From contig NZ_LFBV01000012.1 of assembly GCF_001905345.1 (NCBI RefSeq), positions 62,001 through 126,000 of the forward strand: a DNA stretch of 64,000 nt. Direction: 5' to 3'. Positions 26,220-34,900 of this stretch are shown here, piece by piece. The DNA is from Streptomyces uncialis. GTDB lineage: Bacteria > Actinomycetota > Actinomycetes > Streptomycetales > Streptomycetaceae. The position numbers and the translations under genes were made by a program. The notes beneath the pieces were generated by a model. That model was not told the origin of the DNA. It was given only the letters and a program-made list of their open reading frames with translations, and made no database searches. How positions within the stretch are numbered: position 1 is the first letter of the stretch; each line of letters starts with the position of its first letter.

Positions 26220-26984
26220 CTAACCGCGGCCCCCGCGTTCCGCGTTCGCCCGCATCGCGTCCCGCATATAGACCGCGAGACCCGGCTCGATCGCCTCGTA
26301 CGTCGCGGTGAACCGTTCATCGGCCACGTACATCTCGCCGAGCGCGGCGTGCATGGCGGGGTCGCAGGTGTAGTACCGGTCCGAGATGAACCGGCGGTGC
26401 TCCTCGGCGACGTCCGCCGCGGCCCCGGAGTCGGCGGCCGTCCCCGCGACGAGCAGATCGGCCATACGCCGGTGGATCGCGTCGAAGCGGACGGTGGCGT
26501 CCTTCCAGTCGTCCTTGGTCCAGGCGGTGGTGCGGCGCCTGGACTGCCGATAGGCGTCGGTGGTGCCCCAGCGTTCCTCGGCCTCCCGCGCGTGGGCGTC
26601 CGGGTCGAAGTCGCCGAACACCTCGAACTTCTCCTCGGGTGTCAGTCGGATGCCCATCCGGTGTGCCTCCATGGCGGTCTCCACGGCTGCGGCCATCCGC
26701 CGCAGCCTCTCGATTCGGCCGGTCAGCAGCCCGTGCTGACGCCGCAGGTGTGCGCGGGGGTCCGCGCGCGGGTCGTCGAGGAGGACGGCGACCTCCTCCA
26801 GCGGGAAGCCCAGTTCCCGGTAGAAGAGGATCTGCTGGAGCCGGTCCAGATCGGCGTCGTCGTAGCGGCGGTGCCCGGCGTGGCTGCGCCCGCCGGGCGT
26901 GAGCAGCCCGATCCCGTCGTAGTGGTGCAGTGTGCGCACCGTGACCCCGGTGATCCGGGCGACCTGTCCCACGGAATAGCTCAT
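26220..26984 (-). CDS. tipA: TipA-family MerR regulator with thiopeptide-binding (TipAS) domain
   Basis: This 254-residue protein is collinear with S. lividans TipAL. It has a MerR DNA-binding domain (MSYSVGQVARITGVTVRTLH) and coiled coil to residue 109, then the antibiotic-recognition domain from Met110 (MGIRLTPEEKFEVFGDFDPD). The internal Met110 codon at 26657 has GGAGG eight bases upstream, as needed for an independent TipAS form. Of the two TipAL cysteines, Cys207 is kept (YYTCDPAMH), but the position of Cys214, the covalent thiopeptide acceptor, is Ala214. Ligand binding may therefore be non-covalent or changed. The gene is preceded by a tipA-type promoter. Confidence 0.9.
   Translation of the reverse strand: MSYSVGQVARITGVTVRTLHHYDGIGLLTPGGRSHAGHRRYDDADLDRLQQILFYRELGFPLEEVAVLLDDPRADPRAHLRRQHGLLTGRIERLRRMAAAVETAMEAHRMGIRLTPEEKFEVFGDFDPDAHAREAEERWGTTDAYRQSRRRTTAWTKDDWKDATVRFDAIHRRMADLLVAGTAADSGAAADVAEEHRRFISDRYYTCDPAMHAALGEMYVADERFTATYEAIEPGLAVYMRDAMRANAERGGRG
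26657..26670 (-). promoter_or_regulatory. Internal ribosome-binding site for the short TipAS form
   Basis: On the minus strand GGAGG (26666-26670) stands eight bases before the ATG at 26657, codon 110 of the tipA homologue. S. lividans makes TipAS from the equivalent internal start. The site is seen; its use is inferred. Confidence 0.6.
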
Positions 26985-27013
26985 GCCCCGCGCCTTTCTC
27001 CTCGTGCGGTCAC

Positions 27014-27045
27014 CAGCGTGCTTCCTCACGTCGCGTGAGGTGCAA
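27014..27045 (-). promoter_or_regulatory. tipA-type promoter with MerR operator
   Basis: Read on the minus strand, the region has TTGCAC (27040-27045, the -35 box) running into the inverted repeat CCTCACGCGACGTGAGG (27024-27040), then AGCACGCTGG near the -10 position. This matches the ptipA layout, where the MerR dyad fills an over-long spacer. It should be autoregulated by the adjacent gene product. The comparison is with the ptipA sequence from memory. Confidence 0.75.
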
Positions 27046-27134
27046 GCCGGTCCTACGGTGGTCTGTGGGCCTCGCGGCGCGGCCCCCGCGGGTGCCCGTC
27101 GCCCGCGGCTCCCCCACAGCCGCCGGAGGCATCC

Positions 27135-28547
27135 GTGTCCCTGCACCGAGGCACCCAGCGGCCCGGGGCCCGGCCGATGGCCGTGAACCCGTTCTACGGC
27201 GAGGCCGACCCCCTGGGGGACATGGTCGACGCCCCGCCCAAGCACCGGCTGCCGGACGGGCCGCTGCCGCCCACCACCGCGTATCAGCTCGTCCACGACG
27301 AACTGATGCTCGACGGCAACGCGCGGCTGAACCTCGCGACCTTCGTCACCACCTGGATGGAGCCGCAGGCCGGGGTGCTGATGGCGGAGTGCCGCGACAA
27401 GAACATGATCGACAAGGACGAGTACCCCCGGACCGCCGAGCTGGAGCGGCGGTGTGTGTCGATGCTGGCCCATCTGTGGAACGCGCCGGACCCGGACACC
27501 ACCGTCGGCTGCTCCACCACCGGGTCCAGCGAGGCGTGCATGCTCGCCGGGATGGCCCTGAAGCGGCGCTGGGCGCTGCGCAACGCCGACCGCTACCCGT
27601 CGCGGACGACCCGGCCGAATCTGGTGATGGGCGTCAATGTGCAGGTGTGCTGGGACAAGTTCTGCAACTTCTGGGAGGTCGAGGCGCGTCAGGTGCCGAT
27701 GGAGGGCGACCGCTTCCACCTCGACCCCGCGGCGGCGGCGGAACTGTGCGACGAGAACACCATCGGCGTGGTCGCGATCCTCGGTTCCACCTTCGACGGG
27801 TCCTACGAGCCGGTGGCCGAGCTGTGCGCGGCCCTGGACGACCTCCAGGAACGCACCGGACTGGACGTGCCCGTGCATGTGGACGGCGCGTCCGGCGCGA
27901 TGATCGCGCCGTTCCTGGACCCGGACCTGGTCTGGGACTTCCGGCTGCCACGGGTGTCGTCCGTCAACACCTCCGGCCACAAGTACGGGCTGGTGTACCC
28001 GGGGGTGGGCTGGGCACTGTGGCGGTCGGCGGCGGAACTGCCGGAGGACCTGGTGTTCCGGGTGAACTACCTGGGCGGTGACATGCCGACGTTCGCGCTG
28101 AACTTCTCCCGGCCGGGCGCGCAGGTCGCCGCGCAGTACTACACGTTCCTGCGGCTGGGCCGTGAGGGGTTCCGCGCGGTGCAGCAGTCGACCCGGAACG
28201 TGGCCCGGGAACTGGCGGAACGCATGGAGTCGCTGGGCGACTTCCGGCTGCTGACCAGGGGCGACGAGCTGCCGGTGTTCGCGGTGACCACCGCGGACGA
28301 CGTGAGCGCGTTCGACGTCTTCGATGTGTCACGGCGGCTGCGGGAGCGGGGCTGGCTGGTGCCCGCGTACACGTTCCCGGCGAACCGGGAGGATCTCGCG
28401 GTGCTGCGGGTGGTCTGCCGCAACGGGTTCTCGGAGGATCTGGCGGCACTGTTCATGGAGGATCTGGAACGGCTGCTTCCGGAACTGCGGGCGCAGAGCG
28501 GGCCGTTGGTGACGGACCGGAACGCCGCGACCGGCTTCCACCACTGA
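27135..28547 (+). CDS. Glutamate decarboxylase
   Basis: This PLP enzyme of the GadB type converts glutamate to GABA and CO2, consuming a proton. The 470-residue protein has the Schiff-base lysine in NTSGHKYGLVYPGVGW (Lys283), the cofactor Asp in VHVDGASGA, and GCSTTGSSEACMLAGMA. GTG at 27135 has GGAGG five bases upstream. It is divergent from the tipA homologue over a 150-bp gap that holds the tipA promoter, so read-out control of both by one site is possible. No antiporter gene is adjacent. Confidence 0.92.
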   Translation: MSLHRGTQRPGARPMAVNPFYGEADPLGDMVDAPPKHRLPDGPLPPTTAYQLVHDELMLDGNARLNLATFVTTWMEPQAGVLMAECRDKNMIDKDEYPRTAELERRCVSMLAHLWNAPDPDTTVGCSTTGSSEACMLAGMALKRRWALRNADRYPSRTTRPNLVMGVNVQVCWDKFCNFWEVEARQVPMEGDRFHLDPAAAAELCDENTIGVVAILGSTFDGSYEPVAELCAALDDLQERTGLDVPVHVDGASGAMIAPFLDPDLVWDFRLPRVSSVNTSGHKYGLVYPGVGWALWRSAAELPEDLVFRVNYLGGDMPTFALNFSRPGAQVAAQYYTFLRLGREGFRAVQQSTRNVARELAERMESLGDFRLLTRGDELPVFAVTTADDVSAFDVFDVSRRLRERGWLVPAYTFPANREDLAVLRVVCRNGFSEDLAALFMEDLERLLPELRAQSGPLVTDRNAATGFHH

Positions 28548-28842
28548 GCGGCGGTCCGCCCGGAGCCCCGCATCCCGGGGCCCTGGACGGCCGCTGGCGG
28601 CCCCCGGGGCCCGGTTCGACCCCCGGGGGCCGGGGCGACGGGTGAGGGCCGTCAGACGGCCGCCCGGCCCGCCCGCGGCCCGCGAACCCCGCCGCCCCGC
28701 CACCTCAGCCCACCCGGGGTCGGCGCCCCGCGCTGTCACCGCCGGCCCGCCCGTCGGCCAGGGCCCCGCCCAGTCGACCTTCAGCCCGCCCGCGGCCAGG
28801 TCCCCGTTCCGTCACCCGCCCGGCGGCCGGACGCCCGTACCG
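28548..28842. other. Spacer between convergent genes
   Basis: This is 295 bp with no supported gene between the convergent decarboxylase and exporter genes. It is very GC-rich, with interrupted hairpins such as GGGGCCC repeats that may end transcription from both sides. Confidence 0.45.
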
Positions 28843-29796
28843 TCACTTGCTGAGCGCGCCGAACTTCCGTACGGCCAGCGGGAAGAACACCGCGAGGAGC
28901 AGCAGCGGCCAGAGCACCGCGAGGAGACCGGCGTGCTCCGCCGCCCAGGACGTGGCCGTGGCGCCGCCCTCGCTGCCGAACAGGTCGCGCACCGCCGTCG
29001 CCGTCGCGGACATGGGGTTCCATTCCACGACCGGACCGAGCCAGGACGGCATGGCCTCGGGAACGGCGAACGCGTTCGACAGGAAGCCCAGCGGCCACAC
29101 CAGGATCTGCACGGTCTGCACCATCTCCGGACGGCCCGCGACCATGGCGAGGTGGATGCCCACCCACAGCATCGCGAAGCGCAGCAGGAGCAGCAGTCCG
29201 ACCGCGCCCACGACACCCAAGAACGAGCCGTGCACCCGCCAGCCGACGGCGAGACCGACCCCGGCCATGACGGCCAGCGCCGCCGCCGACTGGAGCATGT
29301 CCGCCGCGGAACGGCCGACCAGGACGGCTCCGTCGACCATCGGCATCGAGCGGAACCGGTCGATCACCCCCTTGTTGAGGTCCTGGGTGACCGCGACCAT
29401 GGTGGACTCCAGCCCGAACGCCATGGCCAGTACCAGCATCCCGGGGACCAGGAAGTCGATGTAGTCGCCGCGCACCCCCCGGCCGCCGCCGATCAGGTAC
29501 CCGAACATCAGCAGCAGCATCACCGGGAAGACGAGCCCCACGATCAGCTGCACCGGCTCCCGCGCCCAGTGCGCCAGCTCGCGGCGGGTCATGGTCCAGC
29601 AGTCGGCCAGCGCCCAGGTCAGCCGGCCGCCGGGCGGGGTCCGCCGCGGGGCGGTACCGCCGCCGGGCGCCCCTGCTCGGGCCGTGCCGTACGCGCGCGT
29701 GGCGTCGCTTTCCGTCGGAGCCTGCTCCAGTGCGATGGGTCCTCCCGTGCTGCTCGTGGTGCCCGTACCGTCGGTGCCGCTGCCCGTGGTGCTCAT
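28843..29796 (-). CDS. ABC-2 type exporter permease (DrrB-like)
   Basis: This 317-residue membrane subunit has about six helices, preceded by a 60-residue Thr/Gly/Pro-rich cytosolic segment. The family features REPVQLIVGLVFPVMLLLMF, FLVPGMLVLAMAFG and LNKGVIDRFRSMPM place it in the daunorubicin-resistance DrrB / ABC-2 group. Its ATG overlaps the stop of the ATPase gene (29793-29796), so both are made together. The drug or lipid it exports is unknown. Confidence 0.88.
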   Translation of the reverse strand: MSTTGSGTDGTGTTSSTGGPIALEQAPTESDATRAYGTARAGAPGGGTAPRRTPPGGRLTWALADCWTMTRRELAHWAREPVQLIVGLVFPVMLLLMFGYLIGGGRGVRGDYIDFLVPGMLVLAMAFGLESTMVAVTQDLNKGVIDRFRSMPMVDGAVLVGRSAADMLQSAAALAVMAGVGLAVGWRVHGSFLGVVGAVGLLLLLRFAMLWVGIHLAMVAGRPEMVQTVQILVWPLGFLSNAFAVPEAMPSWLGPVVEWNPMSATATAVRDLFGSEGGATATSWAAEHAGLLAVLWPLLLLAVFFPLAVRKFGALSK

Positions 29797-30725
29797 ACGG
29801 CCGCTCCCTCGGTGAGTCGCAGGAAGACCTCGTCCAGCGTGGGGCGGCGGACGGCGATGTCCTCCGCCTCGATGCCCGACTCCTCCAGCGCGCGCACGAC
29901 GCCCGTGAGCGCGGCCATCCGGTCGGTGACCGGGGCGCTGACCAGCCGCCGGTCCGGGTCGGCCACCGCTCCGCCGGGCAGCATCCTTGCCACGGAGGCC
30001 AGTTGGTCCGGCCGCCGGACGACCACGTCGAGGCGGTCGCCGCCGGTCAGTGCCTTCAGTTCGTCGGCGGTGCCGTCCGCGATGACGCGCCCCTGGTCCA
30101 CCACGGAGACCCGGTGCGCGAGCTGGTCGGCCTCCTCCAGGTACTGCGTGGTGAGCAGCACGGTGGTGCCGCCGCCGACCAGTGAGCGGACCGAGGACCA
30201 CACCTCCGCGCGGCCGCGCGGGTCGAGCCCGGTCGTGGGCTCGTCCAGGAACAGCACCTCCGGTTCGGTGATCAGGCTCGCGGCGAGGTCGAGCCTGCGC
30301 CGCATGCCGCCGCTGTACCGCTTCACCGGCTTGGGGCCGGTGTCCGCCAGGCCGAACCGCTCCAGCAGTTCGTCGGCGCGGGCGCCCGCGCCACGGGCGC
30401 CCAGATGGTGGAGCCGCCCGAACATCTCCAGGTTCTGCCGTCCGCCCAGTTCCTCGTCCAGCGCCGCGTGCTGGCCCAGCAGACCGATCCGCCGGCGCAC
30501 CCCGTCCGCGTCGGCGCGTACGTCGTGCCCGGCCACCGTCGCCCGGCCCCCGTCGTGGCGCAGCAGGGTCGCGAGGACGCGCACCAGGGTGGTCTTGCCC
30601 GCGCCGTTGGGTCCCAGGACGGCGTGGACGGTGCCCCGGGCGACCCTCAGGTCCAGCCCGTCCAGGGCCCGCTTGGCGCCGAAACTCTTGTGCACCGCCT
30701 CGACCACGATCGCCGTTTCGGCCAT
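29793..30725 (-). CDS. ABC exporter ATP-binding subunit (DrrA-like)
   Basis: This 310-residue ATPase has Walker A GPNGAGKTT, signature YSGGMRRRLDLA, Walker B VLFLDEPTTGLDP and the DrrA-type C-terminal extension ending PTLDEVFLRLTEGAAV. It pairs with the overlapping permease. GAGGGAGGGG precedes the ATG at 30725. Two copies of a PadR-type operator lie in the 138 bp upstream, and a padR gene follows that gap on the same strand, so drug-responsive induction is likely. Confidence 0.9.
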   Translation of the reverse strand: MAETAIVVEAVHKSFGAKRALDGLDLRVARGTVHAVLGPNGAGKTTLVRVLATLLRHDGGRATVAGHDVRADADGVRRRIGLLGQHAALDEELGGRQNLEMFGRLHHLGARGAGARADELLERFGLADTGPKPVKRYSGGMRRRLDLAASLITEPEVLFLDEPTTGLDPRGRAEVWSSVRSLVGGGTTVLLTTQYLEEADQLAHRVSVVDQGRVIADGTADELKALTGGDRLDVVVRRPDQLASVARMLPGGAVADPDRRLVSAPVTDRMAALTGVVRALEESGIEAEDIAVRRPTLDEVFLRLTEGAAV

Positions 30726-30741
30726 CGCCCCTCCCTCACAT

Positions 30742-30806
30742 TAATCAAACTTGACTAGCAGCTCGCACAAGGTAATGCCCCAGGGTTCACTAGTCAAACT
30801 TGATCA
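30742..30806. promoter_or_regulatory. Two PadR-type operators upstream of the exporter genes
   Basis: TCAAACTTGA occurs at 30745-30754 and again at 30794-30803, 49 bp apart, each within an imperfect dyad of the form TAGTCAA-NN-TTGACTA. The same dyad in stronger form lies upstream of padR at 31528-31545. The repeated motif points to direct control by that regulator. Confidence 0.65.
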
Positions 30807-30863
30807 GAAGAAGTTCTCCGCCGACCGCCGCACCGACCCCCGCCACGCACCCTCAAGCACCGG

Positions 30864-31505
30864 TCAGTGCTTGTCCCCGGGATGGGTCTCGCCGGTGGCG
30901 TACGGATTGACCTGGCCCTCGGTCAGGACGCCGACGAACGGCTCCCCCTCGCCCGCGAAGACATACGCGCCGCCCTCGATCCGCGCGATCAGCCCACGGG
31001 TCCACGCCGCGTCCGAGTCGGCCGAGTGGACCCAGAAGTTCATGATCTCGCCGATGTGGTCGGTCTCGCCGGGCCCCGGCCCGGGTGTGTAGTACTCCAG
31101 GACCGTGGTCCGCCACTCCTCCATGGCCCGCACCCGCCGCTTGAGGAGGTCCACGACCTCGTCGCGGGGCAGGTCGACGATGAAGCCGATGGCCGCCGAG
31201 AGGACGTCCGACTTCTGGTCGTACGTGGTCAGGGCCCCCCTCAGCAGGGTGAGGAACTCCTCCTCGCCCCGCCCGGTCAGCTCGTACTCCACCCGGGGCG
31301 GGCCGCCGGCCGTGGAGGGCGCCACCTCGTGCGCGCGCAGGACGCCCTGCTTCGCCATCTGCTTCAGGGCGTGGTAGATCGAACCCGGCTTGGCGTTGGA
31401 CCACTCATGGGCGCCCCAGTACTCCAGGTCGTTGCGCACCTGGTAGCCGTGGGCGCGCACATGCTGGCGCACCGCCCCCAGAACGAGCAGCCGGATCGCC
31501 GACAT
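30864..31505 (-). CDS. PadR family transcriptional regulator
   Basis: This 213-residue regulator has an N-terminal winged helix (LLVLGAVRQHVRAHGYQVRN, then NAKPGSIYHALKQMAKQGVL) and a helical C-terminal dimerisation part. PadR proteins commonly repress neighbouring drug exporters and are released by the drug. The ATG at 31505 is preceded by GAAGGGTGTGGG. A near-perfect operator sits in its own promoter, so it should be autorepressed as well as controlling the DrrAB-like pair downstream. Confidence 0.9.
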   Translation of the reverse strand: MSAIRLLVLGAVRQHVRAHGYQVRNDLEYWGAHEWSNAKPGSIYHALKQMAKQGVLRAHEVAPSTAGGPPRVEYELTGRGEEEFLTLLRGALTTYDQKSDVLSAAIGFIVDLPRDEVVDLLKRRVRAMEEWRTTVLEYYTPGPGPGETDHIGEIMNFWVHSADSDAAWTRGLIARIEGGAYVFAGEGEPFVGVLTEGQVNPYATGETHPGDKH

Positions 31506-31527
31506 CCCCACACCCTTCACCTGCACA

Positions 31528-31545
31528 CTGGTCAATTTTGACCAG
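31528..31545. promoter_or_regulatory. padR promoter operator
   Basis: CTGGTCAA-TT-TTGACCAG has perfect 8-bp arms, 23 bp before the padR start codon. It shares the GTCAA-NN-TTGAC core with the two sites upstream of the exporter genes. Autoregulation is the likely role. Confidence 0.7.
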
Positions 31546-31694
31546 AGTAGCCCCGCAGCGCCCTGCGCGGTCCCGGACGGTCCCGCCGTCACAGGCCCGC
31601 CGCACTCCGCGGAGCGGCGTCCCACCGGGGAACCGGGTGCCGGGCGGAACCAGGTGCCGGAACCGGGTACCGGACCAGGGGCCGGAAGGGGAAC

Positions 31695-33161
31695 TCACAA
31701 GGAGAACGGGGGGCGGGCGTGCTGGACCGAGATCCACTTCCAGGTGGTGAACGCCTCGACGGTGGCCTCACCGTTGAGACGGCCGAGACCTGACTGCTTC
31801 TCCCCGCCGAAGGCCACCATCGGGTCGTCGTGGATCGTGCTGTCGTTGACGTGGAACATCCCGGTCTCGACGCGACGCGCGAAGCTCACCCCGCGCTCGG
31901 TGTCGGCCGTGTGCACGGCACCGCCGAGCCCGTACGGGGTGTCGTTGGCGATCCGGACGGCCTCGTCCTCGCCGTCGAACGGGAGGAGCAGCGCGACCGG
32001 GCCGAAGATCTCCTGGCGCAGCAGCGGGGAATCGTCGGGCAGCCCGGTGAGGACGGTCGGCTCCACGAGATTGCCGATCGTCCGGCCGTGCAGGAGGGCC
32101 GTGGCCCCCTCCGTGAGGGCCTGGTCGACGAGGTTGGTCAGGGCCTCGGCCTGGAAGTCGTTGATCACCGGGCCGATATGGGTCTCCGGGTCACGGGGGT
32201 CACCGGTGCGCAGCGCCCGTACCCGCGCGACGAAGCGTTCGGTGAACTCGCGCTCCAGGGAGCGGTCCACGAGAATGCGGTTCGCGGCCATGCAGACCTG
32301 GCCCTGGTACACGTACCGGCTGTACACGGCCGCGCCGACGGCGTAGTCCAGCCCGGCCTCGTCCAGGTCGTCCAGCACCACCAGGGCGCTGTTGCCGCTG
32401 AGTTCGAGGACGCAGCGCTTGAGGCGGGCCGCGCTGACGGCGGCGACATGACGGCCGACGCGGTCCGATCCGGCGAACGAGACGACCTTGGGGACGGGGT
32501 GCTCGATGAGCGCGTCACCGATCTCCGCGATGTCGGTCACGAGGACGTTGAGCAGCCCGGCGGGCAGGCCCGCCTCCTCGAAGATCCGGGCGATCAGTCC
32601 GCCGCCCACCACGGGGGTGTTCTGGTTGGGCTTGATGACGACCGCGTTGCCCAGGGCGAGCGCCGGGGCGACCGACTTGAGGGTGATCAGGAAGGGGAAG
32701 TTGAACGGGCTGATGACGGCGACGACGCCCACCGGGACCCGGTACAGGCGGTTCTCCCGGCTCCGCTCGGCCGCCGGCAGGATCTGGCCCGCGGGGCGCA
32801 ACGCCAGATGCATCGACTCGCGCAGGAACTCCTTGGCCATGTGCACCTCGGCGACGGCCTTCGCGCGGGTGCCGCCGAGCTCGTCGATGAGAGCCTCGAC
32901 TATCTCGTCCTCAAGACCCTCGGTGATGCTCAGGGCCCGCTCCAGGACGCCGCGCCGCTCGTAGGGGCTCACGTCCGCCCAGCTCTTCTGCGCCCGCTCC
33001 GCCGCCCGGTAGGCGTCGTCGACCTCCGCGCGCGTGGCAACGGTCAGGGCGGCCAGCTTCTCGCCGTTGTACGGGTTGAAGTCGATGATGTCCCACGAGC
33101 CGCTGCCGGTCCGCCATTCGCCATCGATGTACTGGTGGGCCAGGTCAGTGAAGAAGGACAT
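31695..33161 (-). CDS. Aldehyde dehydrogenase (NAD(P)-dependent, benzaldehyde/vanillin type)
   Basis: This 488-residue enzyme oxidises an aldehyde to the acid. It has the cofactor site (SPFNFPFLITLKSVAPALA, then IKPNQNTPVVGG), the catalytic Glu in LELSGNSALVVL and the catalytic Cys in YQGQVCMAANRI. The closing HDDPMVAFGGEKQSGLGR is also conserved. The sequence type resembles benzaldehyde or vanillin dehydrogenases, but the substrate cannot be read from the sequence. The start is the ATG at 33161; a longer frame adds only eight residues. It appears monocistronic. Confidence 0.92.
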   Translation of the reverse strand: MSFFTDLAHQYIDGEWRTGSGSWDIIDFNPYNGEKLAALTVATRAEVDDAYRAAERAQKSWADVSPYERRGVLERALSITEGLEDEIVEALIDELGGTRAKAVAEVHMAKEFLRESMHLALRPAGQILPAAERSRENRLYRVPVGVVAVISPFNFPFLITLKSVAPALALGNAVVIKPNQNTPVVGGGLIARIFEEAGLPAGLLNVLVTDIAEIGDALIEHPVPKVVSFAGSDRVGRHVAAVSAARLKRCVLELSGNSALVVLDDLDEAGLDYAVGAAVYSRYVYQGQVCMAANRILVDRSLEREFTERFVARVRALRTGDPRDPETHIGPVINDFQAEALTNLVDQALTEGATALLHGRTIGNLVEPTVLTGLPDDSPLLRQEIFGPVALLLPFDGEDEAVRIANDTPYGLGGAVHTADTERGVSFARRVETGMFHVNDSTIHDDPMVAFGGEKQSGLGRLNGEATVEAFTTWKWISVQHARPPFSL

Positions 33162-33228
33162 ACGATCCCCAACCGCAGAAGGCATGCGCAGGCGGCGGTG
33201 CCTGATGAGACGTCATCGTACTTGTGTG

Positions 33229-34116
33229 TTACGACAATTGGAGCAGACCACGGAGCAGGTCACGGGTCTCGGAGGGACCGGGGCTGTCCGTCCTGAGTTC
33301 TTCCATGACCTTTGCGTACTGTGCGACCTCGTCCCGCTTGTCCACGTAGAGCGCGCTCGTGAGCTGCTCCAGGAACACGACGTCCGAGAGGTCCGACTCG
33401 GGGAAGCTGAGCATCGTGAAGCTGCCGCTCTCGCCCGCGTGCCCGCCGAAGCTGAACGGCATCACCTGGAGGGTGACATTCGGCCGTTCCGACATCTCGA
33501 TGAGGTGCTGGAGCTGGCCGCGCATCACCTCGCGGTCGCCGTAGGGTCTGCGCAACGCGGCCTCGTCCAGCACCACATGGAAGTGCGGGGCGCGCTCCGA
33601 CACCAGGACCTTCTGCCGCTCCAGACGCAGCGCGACCCGCCGTTCGACGTCGGCACGGCTCGCACCGCCCCGGGAGACGACCGCGTGCGCGTACGCCTCG
33701 GTCTGGAGCAGTCCGTGGACGAACTGCACCTCGTAGACCCGGATCAGCGACGCGGCGCCCTCCAGCCCGACGTACGTCTGGAACCAGCCGGGCAGCACAT
33801 CCGTGTAACTGTGCCACCAACCGGCGACGTTGGCCTCCTTGGCGAGCGAGAGGAGCGGTCCGCGCTCCGCGTCGGCGCTCACGCCGTAGAGGGTCAGCAG
33901 GTCCTCGACATCCCGAGCCTTGAAGCTCACCCGTCCCAACTCCATGCGGCTGATCTTCGATTCGGAGGCTCGGATCGAGTAGCCGGCCCGCTCCCGGGTG
34001 ATGCCGCGCGACTCCCGCAGTCGCCTGAGTTGCGAGCCCAGCAGGATGCGTCGCACCACTGAACCTCCCCCGGCGGCCTCGGTCTGGGGATCCCCCCATG
34101 ACTCGCCTGCGGTCAC
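33229..34116 (-). CDS. Helix-turn-helix regulator with DUF5753 domain (WhiJ-like)
   Basis: This 295-residue protein has an Xre-type HTH (LRRLRESRGITRERAGYSIR, then SESKISRMELGR) followed by a DUF5753 domain (SYTDVLPGWFQTYVGLE, then YEVQFVHGLLQTEAYAHAVV). WhiJ-like regulators of this kind occur in many copies per Streptomyces genome, usually beside an anti-sigma-like ATPase and a DUF397 protein, and influence development. All three are here. The start is the GTG at 34116. It may act on the shared element upstream of its two partners. Confidence 0.9.
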   Translation of the reverse strand: MTAGESWGDPQTEAAGGGSVVRRILLGSQLRRLRESRGITRERAGYSIRASESKISRMELGRVSFKARDVEDLLTLYGVSADAERGPLLSLAKEANVAGWWHSYTDVLPGWFQTYVGLEGAASLIRVYEVQFVHGLLQTEAYAHAVVSRGGASRADVERRVALRLERQKVLVSERAPHFHVVLDEAALRRPYGDREVMRGQLQHLIEMSERPNVTLQVMPFSFGGHAGESGSFTMLSFPESDLSDVVFLEQLTSALYVDKRDEVAQYAKVMEELRTDSPGPSETRDLLRGLLQLS

Positions 34117-34278
34117 TTCGTCAGCCTCCCCAACGTCTTCAGGTGGCGAAGTCTGCCACTAAAACCTTCCAGCCCGTACTCATACGGTTACAGAAATGGG
34201 AAAGGCAGTGAGAGGCCCGGACAAGAAGTCCACGGAAGAAATCATCGAGAAGCAGTATGGTCCAGTCCATTTCCGGCG

Positions 34279-34302
34279 CGTGCACGTGCATCTGCCCTTG
34301 CA
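34279..34302 (+). promoter_or_regulatory. Shared 24-bp upstream element, copy A (HATPase gene)
   Basis: The element begins CGTGCACGTGCATC and ends GCCCTTGCA. It ends 86 nt before the start codon at 34389. A copy matching at 22 of 24 positions, in the same orientation relative to its gene, ends exactly 86 nt before the DUF397 start. It is probably the binding site of the DUF5753 regulator or a specific sigma factor. Confidence 0.6.
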
Positions 34303-34388
34303 TCTGCTGTGCGCATTGGGAACCATGGTCGACGCACCACCGCAGTATCCGGAGTACCGCCAGGGCCGCGAACACGGGAGTGCCTCGC

Positions 34389-34880
34389 ATGGGGACGAAC
34401 GGATCGACCATGCTGGAGCCGTTAAGGCAGGGGCTTCCCCCCATCGACCCCACGGCGGTCTCCAGCGCCGCGTCCTGCGCCTTGTCGGCGCGCTACGAGG
34501 CGGTGGGCGAGGCGAGACGCTTCACCCAGGACACCCTCACGGAGTGGCGGGCCGACGAGCGCTTCGACGACATCTGTCTCGTGGTGTCGGAACTCGTCAC
34601 CAACGCGCTGCGCCACGCGCTGCCGCAGGACACCCCGGACGGGGAGACCTCAGGGGTCCGGCTGCATCTGATGCGCTGGACCCGGCGCCTGGTGTGCGCG
34701 GTACGGGACCCCAGCGACGAGTCCCCCGTCGCCCGGGACGCGGAGGAGGCCGCCGAGGACTTCGCCGCCGAGTCGGGGCGCGGACTGTTCCTGGTGGACT
34801 CGTTCAGCGACAGCTGGGGCTGGCACCCGCTGTCGGGCGCACCGGCGGGCAAGGTCGTATGGGCCCTGTTCCGGATCTGA
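34389..34880 (+). CDS. Anti-sigma-factor-like ATP-binding protein (HATPase)
   Basis: This 163-residue GHKL-fold protein is of the RsbW/SpoIIAB type. The N-box is LVVSELVTNALRHAL (near residue 60) and the G-box is ESGRGLFLVDSFSDSWGW (near residue 130). It may phosphorylate or sequester an unknown partner. The ATG at 34389 has GGGAG eight bases upstream; the ATG at 34410 is an alternative. It is flanked by DUF5753 and DUF397 genes, the WhiJ-type arrangement. Confidence 0.88.
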   Translation: MGTNGSTMLEPLRQGLPPIDPTAVSSAASCALSARYEAVGEARRFTQDTLTEWRADERFDDICLVVSELVTNALRHALPQDTPDGETSGVRLHLMRWTRRLVCAVRDPSDESPVARDAEEAAEDFAAESGRGLFLVDSFSDSWGWHPLSGAPAGKVVWALFRI

Positions 34881-34882
34881 CG

Positions 34883-34900
34883 GCTCCCGCGCGCGGGAGC
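34883..34900. terminator. Palindrome just after the HATPase gene
   Basis: GCTCCCGCGCGCGGGAGC is a perfect 18-bp palindrome starting two bases after the stop codon. It lies between two convergent genes and is a likely terminator. Confidence 0.45.
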
